Source: Lonicera japonica
Taxonomy: Eukaryota > Streptophyta > Magnoliopsida > Dipsacales > Caprifoliaceae
Length of the DNA: 64,000 nt
Assembly: GCA_021464415.1 (NCBI GenBank)
Contig: CM038466.1
Coordinates: forward strand, 33,324,833-33,388,832
Reading direction: 5' to 3'
The notes under the pieces: model-generated
What the model was told of the DNA's origin: nothing
Database searches by the model: none
Seen by the model: the letters and a program-made list of their open reading frames with translations, nothing else
Shown: positions 33,901 to 44,248 of the stretch, piece by piece
How the letters are laid out: each line of letters starts with the position of its first letter
Numbering within the stretch: the first letter of the stretch is position 1
Position numbers and translations under genes: made by a program

Positions 33901-34662
33901 GTGGATCCTCCGGGTGTCCGTACCTATGCTACGTTGACTCCTCTCCCGTCGACTGCTATGGGTCCTCCTGCCCGATCTCCAGGTCTCGGCGGTTCTTCCT
34001 CCCGGCTTCCCCTGTTCCCGATCCATGAGGAGGGCGGGTCCACTTCTGCTGCTGTACCGGCGGGTTCGTCCGTTCATCCGATAGACCTTCCGCCACTTCC
34101 CCGGGATATTTCTTATGTCGGTGCTGGTTCACATCGGTACACGGTTCCTGAGTATCCTCTTCCTGAGGACGATTTTGACTTCTTGGGCGGCCGTCCCAGT
34201 GATGAGGTACCTACTCTGACTTTTCTTGACACTTTTATCTCTATATTTATTTATCTCGATCGTGATGATTCTCTTATCTTATGTCTTTCACAGTGGGTGA
34301 GTGTACGGGTGGCGGATCTGAGAGCTTGGCATGCCCAGCACCTCTACAACTGGAACTTGCTCTAGTACGTTGGTCGAGACCCTCCAGCCTACATGCGTGA
34401 CTATCAGAGGGCAATTGACGTCTCTTTGCGGCCGGGGGACCCTCTGACTTCTTCTCATGCCCGGACGGAGTCTCGGAGGAGTAGTAGCCGGACCTCCAAG
34501 CGTTCTCGATCCTCGGTGATCCGTCCCACGGCTCCTGCCCAGTCGACGGGGCCTTCCCCGGCGGTGGTTCCTCCTACTCAGGGCGTCCCAGTGGTCGACC
34601 TTTCACCGGAGGAGGGTTCGGGTGATAGTGGGAGCGTGTCCAAACGCGCCCGAGTAGATTAG
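30916..34662 (+). pseudogene. Antisense plant mobile domain (PMD) gene, decayed, with introns
   Basis: Exons by eye: 30916-31161, 32111-32780, 32867-33040, 33122-34206 and 34294-34662, all with GT-AG borders. The PMD signature is clear: HWWDTTHTFHWS, GEMTMTPLDLFTLTGIPSGG, then AHLWWLPYLRDFSIVFDYDW and VLYDAMDQVSRHLAL, then SWFVAYTRLGRAQVD. PMD proteins are a plant family (MAIN/MAIL type in Arabidopsis) found both as host genes and inside retrotransposons; some act in silencing or genome stability. The C-terminal part is acidic, Gly/Glu-rich, then Ser/Arg-rich with basic patches (SKRSRSS; SKRARVD). This copy is broken: TAG at 32312, shifts at the G runs near 32369 and 32614, a shift near 33285-33300, and TAG at 34363. 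It lies antisense to gag-pol, beyond integrase. Confidence 0.8.
31300..32081. repeat. Intronic minisatellite, 68-70 bp unit, 11 copies
   Basis: Each unit contains AACCCTATAGCTCTCGTAAT, TACACCAAAGTACCCTCAGG and TTTGGAAAATTACATAATTT. The array occupies most of the first intron (31162-32110) of the antisense mobile-domain gene. Copies differ by a few substitutions and by one or two T residues. The minus-strand frame over 31623-31862 is an artefact of the repeat. Confidence 0.92.
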
Positions 34663-35004
34663 TTTTCCCTTTCTGCACTTAGTGTTTAGTTCGGACAGAT
34701 ATGTACTTATTTAGACATGTTTATACAGATATTTAGTTTTTTTAAAAATTGCTTTTTATTGGATTTATGAAACATCTTTATTTGTGTGTGATTATACTTT
34801 TATTCTCTGTATGTGAAAAATAAATACACACATATATATATATATATAAGAGTCGGCAATTTAGAAGTCATACCTCGTAGTGTAGTGATACTTTCCTGTA
34901 AAAAGAGCAAAGTGAGAACAAAAAAAACATCCAAAAATAATTCTTTTGGCAAACATGACTGCTATGTGTAGGAAGAACAAAATTAGGGTGAACCCAAAGG
35001 GGTT
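34663..35004. other. Spacer between the two antisense genes
   Basis: AT-rich, with an AATAAATACACAC stretch near 34808 followed by (TA)n at about 34831-34848, suitable for 3'-end formation of the upstream antisense gene. No other feature seen. Confidence 0.5.
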
Positions 35005-35082
35005 TGTCGCGCGACAATCCCTCCTGGATATGGGTTTATCGCGCGACAAACAGGTACAGGTCCCTCTTTTTTGCTATAAATA
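35005..35082 (+). promoter_or_regulatory. Antisense-gene promoter 2: two palindromes plus TATA
   Basis: TGTCGCGCGACA at 35005 and the one-mismatch form TATCGCGCGACA at 35037 are followed by CTATAAATA at 35074-35082 and the ATG at 35122. The arrangement is the same as for the LTRs and antisense promoter 1, with a somewhat longer (25 bp) gap to the TATA box. Confidence 0.72.
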
Positions 35083-35121
35083 CACCCATCTTCATTCCTT
35101 CATCCCCACACCTTCCCAAAA

Positions 35122-36378
35122 ATGTCTTCTTATTGCACAAAATCTGATTTTTCTTATGTTAAGGCCCGAGATGCTCTGATATCTTCTGAAAATGGTTTGA
35201 ATTTTGGTGCATTCAGTCCTTTAGCGGGCTGGTGCCACCGCCCTGTAGATTTTTCCTTTCTGTTAGGTGCCTTGTATTTCTGGAGTCCTGCGGACCACCT
35301 CTTCCGCTTTGGACTAGATGAGCTCTGCCCGACCTACGAGGAGTTCTCCTGGCTGTTACGTTCTGACGTTCATCTCCCGATGGCAGTTCCCGTAGAAGAA
35401 ATTGGTCCCCGCGACATGCTAATTGCTCTGTTAGCCATTCCCCAGGCGGCCTGTGATGGTTTCATTGCCAACGGTCTTCTTGACCTCTTTAAAATGGTGA
35501 GGTTCTTTCATCGTTATGAAGATAGGGCCTCTTACGGCGTGGGGCGTACTGCAGCGGCCCTGATTTGCCTGGTTTCTGATATGCTGTTGGTGACGGGTTC
35601 TTCCCGTGTTGACCCGACTATCCTGAGTCTGATTTACCAGGCTAGAAATAGGGAGTCTATAGTGCCGATCATTCTTGCAGAGACCCTGAATGGTCTTGAT
35701 GATGTTCAACGGGGGGCCTCGCCTTTCTTCCGGGGGAGTCCGCGTTTGCTATACATGTGGCTGCTGGAGCGCTTTCGATCGGTGGGTTTCAACGGAGTTC
35801 GGCTTGACAATCCAACTCATTTCTTCCATCGGCCTCTCTTTGGTGCTTTGACCATGTCTTCCTCTGATTGGACGGTGTGGTTTTCGGAGAACTTTCGGGC
35901 TATCCGATGGAACATTCCTTGGTGGAAGCTGAGGGCGATGGTACTTAGCACTGGGGGTCAGAACTACGTTCGGCTCCGCGGGCTCTGGTTTACTTCCTTT
36001 AATCTCCCCGGACGTCTTCTTCGACAGTTTAACATTCCTCAGGAGGTTCCCCTTGGTCTGAACAACTTCTCCTCTGAGTCTAAATTTGTGAACCCGCATG
36101 TTTCTTTATCGGTAGAGAAGATGTGGCTTGCTCGACTGACTTGTCAGTTCAACTATGCCCGTTTCGGTATTACCCGGCCCCTCCGGGCTGATATCATCCG
36201 CTCTTGTTGGCAAACTCTGGAAGGAGAACTGATCGACGACCCCTTTCAAATGGAGTGGTTCAGGTTCATGGACACGGAGGCTACTGATGATAATATTGTC
36301 TTTGCATATCAGATTTTGGACGAAGCTCGGATCGACTTGGCTATTGAGGACCCATTGTGGCCAACCCCTAGGGATTAG
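35122..36378 (+). CDS. Antisense retrotransposon-borne PMD/DUF7745-like protein, intact
   Basis: A single uninterrupted frame of 418 codons, antisense to the pol genes and ending about 220 bp from the integrase stop (convergent). The start is the first ATG after the TATA box, with a 40-base leader. The N-terminal half reads FSPLAGWCHRPVDFSFLLGA, FWSPADHLFRFGLDELCPTY and EEFSWLLRSDVHLP, the pattern of a plant retrotransposon-associated family related to the mobile domain (DUF7745-like as I recall it). Later blocks are LLYMWLLERFRSVG, WNIPWWKLRAMV and RPLRADIIRSCWQTLEG. No signal peptide, membrane span or catalytic motif is seen. The function is unknown. Its intactness, in an element whose PMD gene and parts of gag-pol have frameshifts, suggests either recent function or chance. 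Confidence 0.75.
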   Translation: MSSYCTKSDFSYVKARDALISSENGLNFGAFSPLAGWCHRPVDFSFLLGALYFWSPADHLFRFGLDELCPTYEEFSWLLRSDVHLPMAVPVEEIGPRDMLIALLAIPQAACDGFIANGLLDLFKMVRFFHRYEDRASYGVGRTAAALICLVSDMLLVTGSSRVDPTILSLIYQARNRESIVPIILAETLNGLDDVQRGASPFFRGSPRLLYMWLLERFRSVGFNGVRLDNPTHFFHRPLFGALTMSSSDWTVWFSENFRAIRWNIPWWKLRAMVLSTGGQNYVRLRGLWFTSFNLPGRLLRQFNIPQEVPLGLNNFSSESKFVNPHVSLSVEKMWLARLTCQFNYARFGITRPLRADIIRSCWQTLEGELIDDPFQMEWFRFMDTEATDDNIVFAYQILDEARIDLAIEDPLWPTPRD

Positions 36379-36601
36379 TTTCTTTCGTATTTATTGTGTC
36401 TCCTTTGTAACCTTCGGTGTTCTGAACCACCTTTTAATAATATATGAGGGACTGTTTGTGGAAAATAAATTTATTTACAAAGTTTAAACCGGGCCTGAAG
36501 TCACTTCTCAGGTTGCCTACGTTCCCCTTTTTGATTTTCACAAAGAACAAGAAGTTTTGAGTAGGGGCTCAGGTTTACGTAGTTCTTATTACATGTCACA
36601 C

Positions 36602-38398
36602 CTATTGATAATACTTCTTCAGTCGATCCATGTTGACTGGTGAATGTAGTAACTGTCCATCCAAATCAGTGAGTATAGCGGCACCTCCTGTATCGATTTC
36701 TTTGACGATGTACGGCCCTGTCCACTTCTGTCCGAACTTACCCCTCGGATCTCTGGCTGGTTCTCGAATTTCTTTTAATACAATATCGTTCTCATTGATA
36801 CCTCGAGTCCTCACCTTCTGGTTAAATGCTCGAGCGATTCTCTTCTGATACCCCTGATGGTGGTATGCGGCTTTCAATCTCTTTTCATCTAGTAGGGCTA
36901 ACTCGTTATAACGTGCCTTGACCCATTCTAGTTCATTGACTTGATTTTCTAGTATTACCCTGAGGGAGGGGACTTCTAACTCAACAGGGATGACTGCTTC
37001 CATCCCGTATGTAAGAGAGAACGGGGTTGCCCCGGTGGAGACCCTCTCGGTGGTGCGGTATCCCCACAAAGAATAGGGTAATCTCTCAGGCCAGTCTCAA
37101 CAGGTGTCGGTCATCTTGCTTAGGATATTCTTCAGATTTTTGTTGGCGGCTTCTACTGCCCCATTGGTTTGTGGCCTGTATGGCGAAGACCTGTGTCTGG
37201 TAATACCGTATTCTTCCATGACGGTATTAGCTTCTCCTTCAAAGTGGGTGCCGTTATCTGAGATGATCTCGTGTGGGACTCCATATCGGCAAACAATATT
37301 CCTTTTGATGAATCGGGCTACTTTTTTGGCATCCAGGGTCTGGTAAGACTCGGCTTCTACCCATTTGGTGAAGTAGTCGATGGCCACTAGTATGAATTCA
37401 TGGCCGTTGCTGGCTTTGGGTGAGATCTTCCCAATGACGTCGATTCCCCAAGTTGCGAAAGGCCAGGGAGCAGTCATGGTGTACAACTCCTTTGGAGGAA
37501 GTTTCTGGGATTTAGCATAAATTTGGCACTTGTGACAACGGCGTACGTGATTAGCGCAGTCGGTTTGCAGAGTAGACCAGAAATATCCTTGTCTGATGAT
37601 TTTGCGGGCAAGTGTATGTTCGCTCATATGAGGTCCGCAATCGCCCCTATGTATTTGATCCATTACTCTGACTGATTCTTCTTCGGTGAGGCATTGAAGA
37701 TGAGTCCCATCGTAGTTCCTTTTATACAATCTTCCGGCACAAAGTATGAACCCCGATGCTAATCTTCTGAGCGTGACCCGTGTTTTCTTGTCTGTTTTCT
37801 CAGGATACTGATGGTTCTTCAGCAGGTTCCAGATATCGTAAAACCAAGCGGTTGAATCCCCTTCCCCTTCATTCTCTACCTCCAAAGCCGTGCAGTGTGC
37901 TGGTTCTGACTTCTTCTGCACCGTAAGAGTTATTTCTTCCATTCCTTCCGGGATATCGATCATAGATGCCAGGGTTGCCAGTGCGTCAGCAAAACTGTTC
38001 TGAGACCTGGGGAGATAGTAAAACTCCGTATGCTTGAACTTTCCTGCGACATCCTCCAGTCGGGCGAGGTAAGGGACTAATTTCTCATCTCTGATCTTCC
38101 ATTCTTTCAGAACCTGGTGAACCACTAGTGCTGAATCTCCGTATACCTGTATCCTCTTTATACCCCTTTGAAGAGCGATCTCTAACCCGAGTATGCAGGC
38201 TTCATATTCAGCCATGTTGTTGGTGCAGAAGAAGTCCAGTCGATATGATACTGGGGAGTGAGTTTGGTCTGGAGAGACTAACAGGATACCTATCCCGTTT
38301 CCATTCCGATTGGCGGCCCCGTCAAAGTACAACTTCCAGTCTTCATCGATCTCGACATTCATGATGGTTTCGTCTGGGAACTCGGCTTCTTCTAGCAC
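36602..38398 (-). CDS. Tat pol: archaeal-type RNase H and integrase (one stop)
   Basis: The minus strand from 38398 starts with EDWKLYFDGAANRNGNGIGI and NMAEYEACILGLEIAL, the second RNase H typical of Tat elements (D, E and later D residues present: DGAAN, AEYEA, GDSALV). A zinc finger follows (HTLARKIIRQGYFW, then CHKCQIYAK), then the integrase core WGIDVIGK, SDNGTHFEG and NGAVEAANKN, carrying the D-D-E triad. The frame stops at a TGA near 37097 and resumes in the same sense as WGYRTTERVSTGATPFSLTY and the C-terminal GPYIVKEIDTGGAAILTDLD. The TGA makes this copy unable to give full-length integrase without readthrough. It follows RT with a frame offset at 38395. Confidence 0.88.
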
Positions 38399-40203
38399 GT
38401 CCCCAATATTGGATTGTGGGCCAGGTAATCAGCTATGATCTTGCCTTTGACCGCCTTCTGGGTCATGTAGGTGATGTCGAATTCGGAGAGTAAAAACAGC
38501 CATTTTGCCATTCGGTTCGAGAGAGCCGATTTCTCGAAGAGGTATTTCAACGGATCAATCCGTGATGCCAAGATGACTGAGAAAACTAGCATGTAGTGTC
38601 GTAGTTTCTGCGTTACCCAGACGAGAGCGGTGCATGATTTCTCCAATGGTGTGTAGTTTATCTCAAATGGGGACAGTTTCTTGCTGAGGAAGTAGATGGC
38701 CTGCTCTTTCCGGGTATCAGTCAGGTGTTGGGCTAGCATTGCTCCTGCGGCTGAATCAGTGACGGTTAGGTATAAAATTAAAGGTAGTCCGGTTTGTGGT
38801 GGGGCTAATACTGGGGGTTTGGAGAGATATTCTTTGATTCTATCAAAAGCTTCCTGGCACTGATCGTCCCACTCTCCCGGTGAAGATTTCCTTAGGAGTT
38901 TGAAGATGGGCTCGCAAGTTTGAGTGAGCTGAGAGATGAACCTACTGATGTACTGCAGATTACCCAAAAATCCCCGGACTTCTTTCTCAGTACGAGGTTT
39001 AGGCATTTCTTGGATAGCTTGAACCTTGGCAGGGTCTACCTCGATTCCTCTCTTACTGACAACATAACCTAGGAGTTTTCCCTTGGTCACCCCGAACACA
39101 CATTTCTGCGGATTGAGTCTCATCTGGTACTGGCGGAGCCGGTCGAAGAAGGTTCGCAGGGCTGGTATGTGACCTTCCCTCTCCTTTGATTTGATTATCA
39201 TGTCGTCCACATACACCTCTACTTCTTTATGGATCATATCGTGGAAAATAGCGGTGGCTGCTCTCTGATAGGTTGCCCCGGCGTTCTTCAGCCCAAATGG
39301 CATAACGGTGTAGCAGTATGTTCCCCATGGTGTGATGAATGTCATTTTTTCCTGGTGATTCGGGTGCATTTTGATCTGGTTATACCCGGCAAAACCATCT
39401 ACAAATGACTTTAGGGCGTGGTTGGCAGTGTTATCGATTATCAAATCGATGTTGGGCAATGGGAAATCGTCTTTCGGACAAGCCTTGTTAAGATCCCGGT
39501 AATCCACACACATGCGGACTTTCCCATTTGCCTTTGGAACGGGCACAATGTTGGCTAGCCATGAAGGGTAATCGATCACCCGCAAAAACCCTACACTTAG
39601 TTGTTTCATCACTTCTTCCTTTACTTTCAGGGACCATTCTGGCGTAAGTTTTCTTAACTTTTGCTTGACAGGTCTGAACTCCGGCTTGGTATGTATCTCG
39701 TGCATGACTATCTGACTGTTCAATCCTGGCATATCAGCATAAGACCAGGCGAAGACATCCACGTACTCTTTCAGAGTTTGTGTGAATTCCTCTTTTTCAG
39801 TTTCACTCAAGCTTGTCCCAATGCGGACCTCCTTTCTTTCCTCTTCTGTCCCGAGGTTAATTTCAAGAGTGTCTCCTTCCTCGCTCTGTATACGCTGTTC
39901 CTCCCGTTCAGGGTGTTCGTTTAGTCTTTCTAACTCTTTATAAGCTATTACAGAATTACAAATAACAGGATAATGCAAAATAGAGTCTTCTTCATTGATA
40001 ATAGTGTTTAGAGGTACAAGTTTAAAAAGTAAATCTAGGAGTGGCCCTTTCCTAGCCTTACTCTCACTCTCACCTCTCACCCTTACAATTTCACTCTTTT
40101 CCCCTTCTCTTGGGTAGTCTGGATCAGCGTGTATCAGGTGTACAGGGTCATCCCTTGGCTCGTCATCCCCTAGAGCCATGATGTCGAAGAGATCTCCGAT
40201 CAT
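38392..40203 (-). CDS. Tat pol: reverse transcriptase and RNase H
   Basis: An intact frame of 603 codons. After an acidic linker, the RT fingers and palm are shown by VDYRDLNKACPKDDFPLP, FVDGFAGYNQIKM, MPFGLKNAGATYQR and the catalytic YVDDM with its aspartate pair. The connection and Ty3-type RNase H follow (EVRGFLGNLQYISRFI; LYLTVTDSAAGAMLAQ; FLSKKLSPFEINYTPLEKS). The RNase H catalytic aspartate that is usually in VSD/ASD is present as TDS. The enzyme copies element RNA into DNA inside particles. The frame overlaps the next one by 7 bases with a shift, so polyprotein continuity is lost there. Confidence 0.9.
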   Translation of the reverse strand: MIGDLFDIMALGDDEPRDDPVHLIHADPDYPREGEKSEIVRVRGESESKARKGPLLDLLFKLVPLNTIINEEDSILHYPVICNSVIAYKELERLNEHPEREEQRIQSEEGDTLEINLGTEEERKEVRIGTSLSETEKEEFTQTLKEYVDVFAWSYADMPGLNSQIVMHEIHTKPEFRPVKQKLRKLTPEWSLKVKEEVMKQLSVGFLRVIDYPSWLANIVPVPKANGKVRMCVDYRDLNKACPKDDFPLPNIDLIIDNTANHALKSFVDGFAGYNQIKMHPNHQEKMTFITPWGTYCYTVMPFGLKNAGATYQRAATAIFHDMIHKEVEVYVDDMIIKSKEREGHIPALRTFFDRLRQYQMRLNPQKCVFGVTKGKLLGYVVSKRGIEVDPAKVQAIQEMPKPRTEKEVRGFLGNLQYISRFISQLTQTCEPIFKLLRKSSPGEWDDQCQEAFDRIKEYLSKPPVLAPPQTGLPLILYLTVTDSAAGAMLAQHLTDTRKEQAIYFLSKKLSPFEINYTPLEKSCTALVWVTQKLRHYMLVFSVILASRIDPLKYLFEKSALSNRMAKWLFLLSEFDITYMTQKAVKGKIIADYLAHNPILGTC

Positions 40204-40592
40204 TTCTTCCTCCTCACCCTTCTTGTCTTCAGTTTTTTTTTCAACCCGATTGTCAATTTGGTGGAGAAACTGTGTTCGATGCTTTCCTTGACATATAGGT
40301 CCTCTTCATAGAAGATTTCCCATCCCGGTAGGTTCTCTCCGTCGCTGTTTCTCCAAGGTTCCTGAAAACCGCAAAAGGGGAAGTCTTCTCCTTCTTTGAT
40401 AAAAAACCCGTTCAAGGAGCTGAAACTCGGATACTGATGCCCCCGGCCCCCTTTTTGCTGATCGTCTTCCTCAGTGTGTTGGTACCCCAAACCTTCCCTC
40501 TCGTACCTTGCTACTGGTTCCAATGCTTGAAGTAGTCCTGGTTGTCCCATTCCCAGACCGGCTCCAGGCAAGTATTTCATCATTCTCAACAT
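40200..40592 (-). CDS. Tat pol linker with second G-patch-like motif
   Basis: A 130-codon frame between protease and RT. It begins MMKYLPGAGLGMGQPGLLQA, a glycine-rich G-patch-like motif repeating the pattern seen ahead of the protease. The rest is charged and ends in a Lys/Arg-rich stretch. Such a linker normally belongs to the continuous Tat polyprotein, so separate translation is unlikely. Its ends overlap the neighbouring frames by a few bases, consistent with small indels. Confidence 0.55.
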   Translation of the reverse strand: MLRMMKYLPGAGLGMGQPGLLQALEPVARYEREGLGYQHTEEDDQQKGGRGHQYPSFSSLNGFFIKEGEDFPFCGFQEPWRNSDGENLPGWEIFYEEDLYVKESIEHSFSTKLTIGLKKKLKTRRVRRKK

Positions 40593-41822
40593 ATTTGTAA
40601 TCTTGGTGCTGAGACCGGGGATATTGTCAGGGGGAAGATACCTGATTGTCTGGTGCTAAGAGTTTGTACTTGAGGCTCGTAAGAAAAGCCTCCCAACTGT
40701 ATGCTCTGGCTCCTGATTCCCAAAACTGGTAACTCCAGATCTGCCAAGGTCCTTTCAGGATCTCCTTGGATGGTAATTATGTTCCCTTCAAACGGTATCT
40801 TGATCTTTTGGTGCAAGGAGGAGGGGAGTGCTCCTATGTCGTGTAGCCACGCTCTTCCCAGCAGGAGGTTGAAACTGGAGGGAATGTCTATGATTTGGAA
40901 ATCGGCCGGAAAAGTTTCCGGGACCGACCATGAGATCTAGCTTTAGAGAACCCAGAACGGCCCTTCTGGTATTGTCGTAGGCCCTGACAGTCACGGCGGA
41001 TGGAGAAAGTTCTGAATCCAAGATACCCAGGCATCTAGCAGTCTTCAAGGGGCAGACATTTATGGTTGACCCATTGTCGATAAGGACTTGTGGCAAAATC
41101 TTCCCTCGGGTTCGGACAGTGATATGGAGAGCCAGGCTGTGTTTCCTCCCCAATGGAGACAGATCCTCATCTGAAAATGACAGACTTCTTTGGACTGTAA
41201 GTGACCTGATCATGTTTGGCAGTTGTTCGGGTGTGGAGTCCGGTGATATCACGGCTTCGTCCAGAAGTTTGATGAAAGCGGTCCTGTGAGGTTTGGAGGC
41301 AACCAAGAGGCCCCAAATGGTGATGTGTGCCTGGGTTTTCTTCAACTGCTCAAGCACTCTATCTTCTCCCATTTCCTTAGGTGATAGTGTTTTCTCAGCA
41401 TCCGTCGGTGGTGGTTGGTATACCCTTCCTGAACGGGTGATCTGTTGGATCCAAAGGGATGCCGGGTCTGATTCTTCCGAAGTTTCTGACGATTCCGGCT
41501 CTGTCGACCAACTGAAAGTCCCGGGGGAGGTTTCTGTCATACAGATTGTCTCCCTGGGGGGTTTTTGGGATTTCCATGGCTGTTTCTTCTTATCCTGGGT
41601 CCATCCTATCCCAGACTTTCCGGGATTGGTTTTGATTGCGAGTGGCTGTGAGATCCCCTGATTTGCCTTTCCTAAACCCTGTCCGGGTAGGAAGTTCATT
41701 TTGGCCATCCATTGGTCAATTATGGGGTTGAGGCCTGGGGCAACTTGAGCTTTTGCTGGCAGCACAACAGGTGCCTTATAGGCTGGGTCATCTCGTATGA
41801 GCCCGGTCAAAGCCTTCTTCAT
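40586..41822 (-). pseudogene. Tat protease region with G-patch (frameshifted)
   Basis: From 41822 the minus strand encodes a G-patch-like FLPGQGLGKANQGI, a Ser/Pro-rich linker, then the retropepsin active-site motif VLIDNGSTINVCP with the catalytic Asp. The frame shifts near 40925 and resumes around 40816 with HQKIKIPFEGNIITIQGDPE, the conserved flap-side segment. It cleaves the polyprotein in the living element. The start overlaps the gag frame by 35 bases. The break makes this copy inactive unless frameshifting occurs. Confidence 0.8.
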
Positions 41823-43494
41823 CAGTGGTTAAGGCATTGATCCCTGCAGGTGGAGCATGATTAGGAAGTGGATTGTTGGTAACATTGGGCCCGCCGGGTG
41901 CGGGGATGGTTCCAGCTTCAATGAGGTCTTGAATACGATGGCGAAGGGCCAAACAACGCTCCGTGTCATGCCCTGCAGCTTGATGATACGCACAATTTTC
42001 ATTCATTCTCCAGGTATTTGGAATAGGGTTTGGTGGAGGGCGTGGGTTGAGTGGAGTGATTAGTCCGGCCTTTCGGAGCAGCTCCAGACTTTTTATCAGG
42101 GTAGTGGGAAGGGTGCAGAAGTTTCTTCTTTTCTTGTCCTCGGTGTTTGAAGGGCCCCCCTGTGCGGGCCAACTCATCGGAGGTGGCTGTTGTGTTTGTT
42201 GAAAGGGGTTCTGTGGATAGGGGTATGAGCTTATTTGATTTACGGCTGTAGTGGCTGTCTTTTTCCCGATGTATGCGGCTTTCTTGGTATCGGTTTCAGC
42301 TTTCTTGGCCAATTCTTCCTCTACTTGTGACCCCATACTCAACAGGGCCTTGAAGTGTGGGAATACATGCTTTCCCATGCAACTCAGTACGGCTGGAGTG
42401 AAATTCTTCTGAATGATTTCCAGCTGTTCCTCTTCATCGGGTCGTTTAGACATTTGGGAGGCCATCTCTCTCCAGCGGGTGACAAAGTCGCTGAAGCTTT
42501 CTTTCTCGCCCTGTTTGGCCATTTCCAGGTGTTTACGGGTAATTTCCAAATCCTCGTTGGACCCGTATTTGGTCATAAATTCTTTGACGATATCCCCCCA
42601 TGTCTGCGTGTGATGCCTTTCTAGACCAAAAAACCATCTCAGGGCGGCTCCCGTGAGAGTCATGTGAAAGGCCTGTGCTAATTCTGGCTCTCCACAACCG
42701 GACACTTGCATGGATCTGATGTAGGACTGTAGGTGGGTTTTAGGGGGCGTGGTTCCAGTGAACTTGGTGATGGAAGGGAGTTTGAATCCTTGCGGTAATC
42801 TTGCTTCTGGGTAGAGGGAGAAAGCATTCATATCTGTGATCTCATCTGCTCCTTTTATTAGGGATACCCCTTTCTGTAGGACCCTCATCTGCTCTTTCAA
42901 CTTCTTCATTTCTTCACTCTCTCTTGACATCTCGTCGGGCTGTTCCCGTGCTATTACCGATTCTGCATATACTGCCCGAAGTCGGTTGATGTCTGGATAT
43001 TCATTAGGGAGGGCTGCTGGGGCTGGTGGTGGAATAGGTCTTGCGGGAACTTGTGGCCATGGTTGGTATTGGGGGTCAAAACCGGGTTGTACTTGGGGTT
43101 GCGGCCAGACTATGGGTGGCTCTTGCTGTTGGTAAGTGGGGCCTGAATTCGGGGCCCATTGGTTCTGATTGTTGGGGTCGGTTTGAACGGGACCAGGTAC
43201 GATAGGGCCCGTTTAGGGGTGGATTGGTTCCTTGAACTGGGGGAAGTACTTGTGAAGACTGTCCTTGGTTCGGATCTCGATTCGGCGGTAGTCGATCAAA
43301 CCCCGGTGGTGCAGTTCGTTCGGCTGATAATTCTTCTATTCGGATCCGGGTACCCTGTTGCTCGTTCGTGAGGTTTGCCAGAATCCCTTGCTGACGGTCA
43401 TGAGTAAACGGTGCATTTCGGCTAGGGTTGGCTGAGCTGATGATGCCTCGGCTAGGCTCTGATCTGTCTCTCGATTCTCGCGTTCATCGGCCAT
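41788..43494 (-). CDS. Tat gag capsid/nucleocapsid (one frameshift near 43380)
   Basis: The main frame 42930-41788 shows LPSITKFTGTTPPKTHLQSY, ALRWFFGLE, FVTRWREMASQM, typical of the retrotransposon gag capsid. A zinc-knuckle-like CAYHQAAGHDTERCLALRHR follows near the end, a pattern common in Tat gag. A plausible N terminus starts at 43494 (MADERENRETDQSLAE) and runs in another frame to about 43380. It then continues as QQGILANLTNEQQGTRIRIE in a third, so at least one indel is present in the N-terminal third. It forms the particle in which reverse transcription occurs. Confidence 0.8.
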
Positions 43495-44248
43495 TTCAGG
43501 TGTGCTTGGTCTTACTAGTCTTTCGGTGTGATCACGGCCGGCCCAACCTTCCAGTCTGTTTGTTGCTTCACGACTGTAGACGAAACCACGTGGCGGAAGA
43601 TGAAGGAAGACTGTGTTGCGACTCGATTTTTGCCAAAAGTAACCACTAAAAATTTCCGAGAAGAGCCTCGGATTTTTAAAAGGGTGTCCAAAAGTAAGCC
43701 GTAAGGTGGTACATCCCCTACGGCTGTTTGACAAGTGTTTTAACTTGACTCGATCTTATATGCAGCGCAGGTGTACGAACGGTTAAGGCTTCAGGCTCCC
43801 TCCTATTTGGCAAGACCTTGCGATATACCCCAGGGGCGGGTACGTGCAAGAGCTTTTGATATACTTCCCGGGTACGTGAGTGTTCTCGTCACTCGATATA
43901 CCTCGGGGGCGTACTTGGCCAAGGAGAGTGGAAGTAAATGCTTTCGGTTTATGTTGGCCCAAGCAAGCCAACTCCCTACTCACTTATAATACTTCCGAGG
44001 GTTTGGGGTAAATTCACACTCGTAGAACCAATGCATGATTTGTGATAGTGCGTGCGAAAAAAGGTTGGGTTTACAAATATTATTTATCTTTGATTACGTA
44101 TTTTTGAAAAACTCCCATTTTCAGAAAAATGTTTCTTCTCAATCGATTAACATAAGTAGGGAAAGTAGTAAAAGCAAGTATTTAATAGATAAACAAAAGT
44201 CCACATATAAGAGTCTAGTTTTCTAGCAATCCCCAGCAGAGTCGCCAC
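43495..44248 (-). other. Tat leader between primer site and gag
   Basis: It contains the primer-binding-site-like sequence (44247-44229) and an untranslated leader. Three related motifs, each ending GTATATC on the minus strand after a C-rich CGTAC segment, occur at about 43822-43843, 43858-43880 and 43893-43915. They could be RNA packaging or structural elements; this is inference only. Confidence 0.5.

Noticed and set aside
36602..43734. Many plus-strand frames of 60-120 codons opposite gag-pol
   Set aside because: Shadows of the minus-strand polyprotein with no domain signal.
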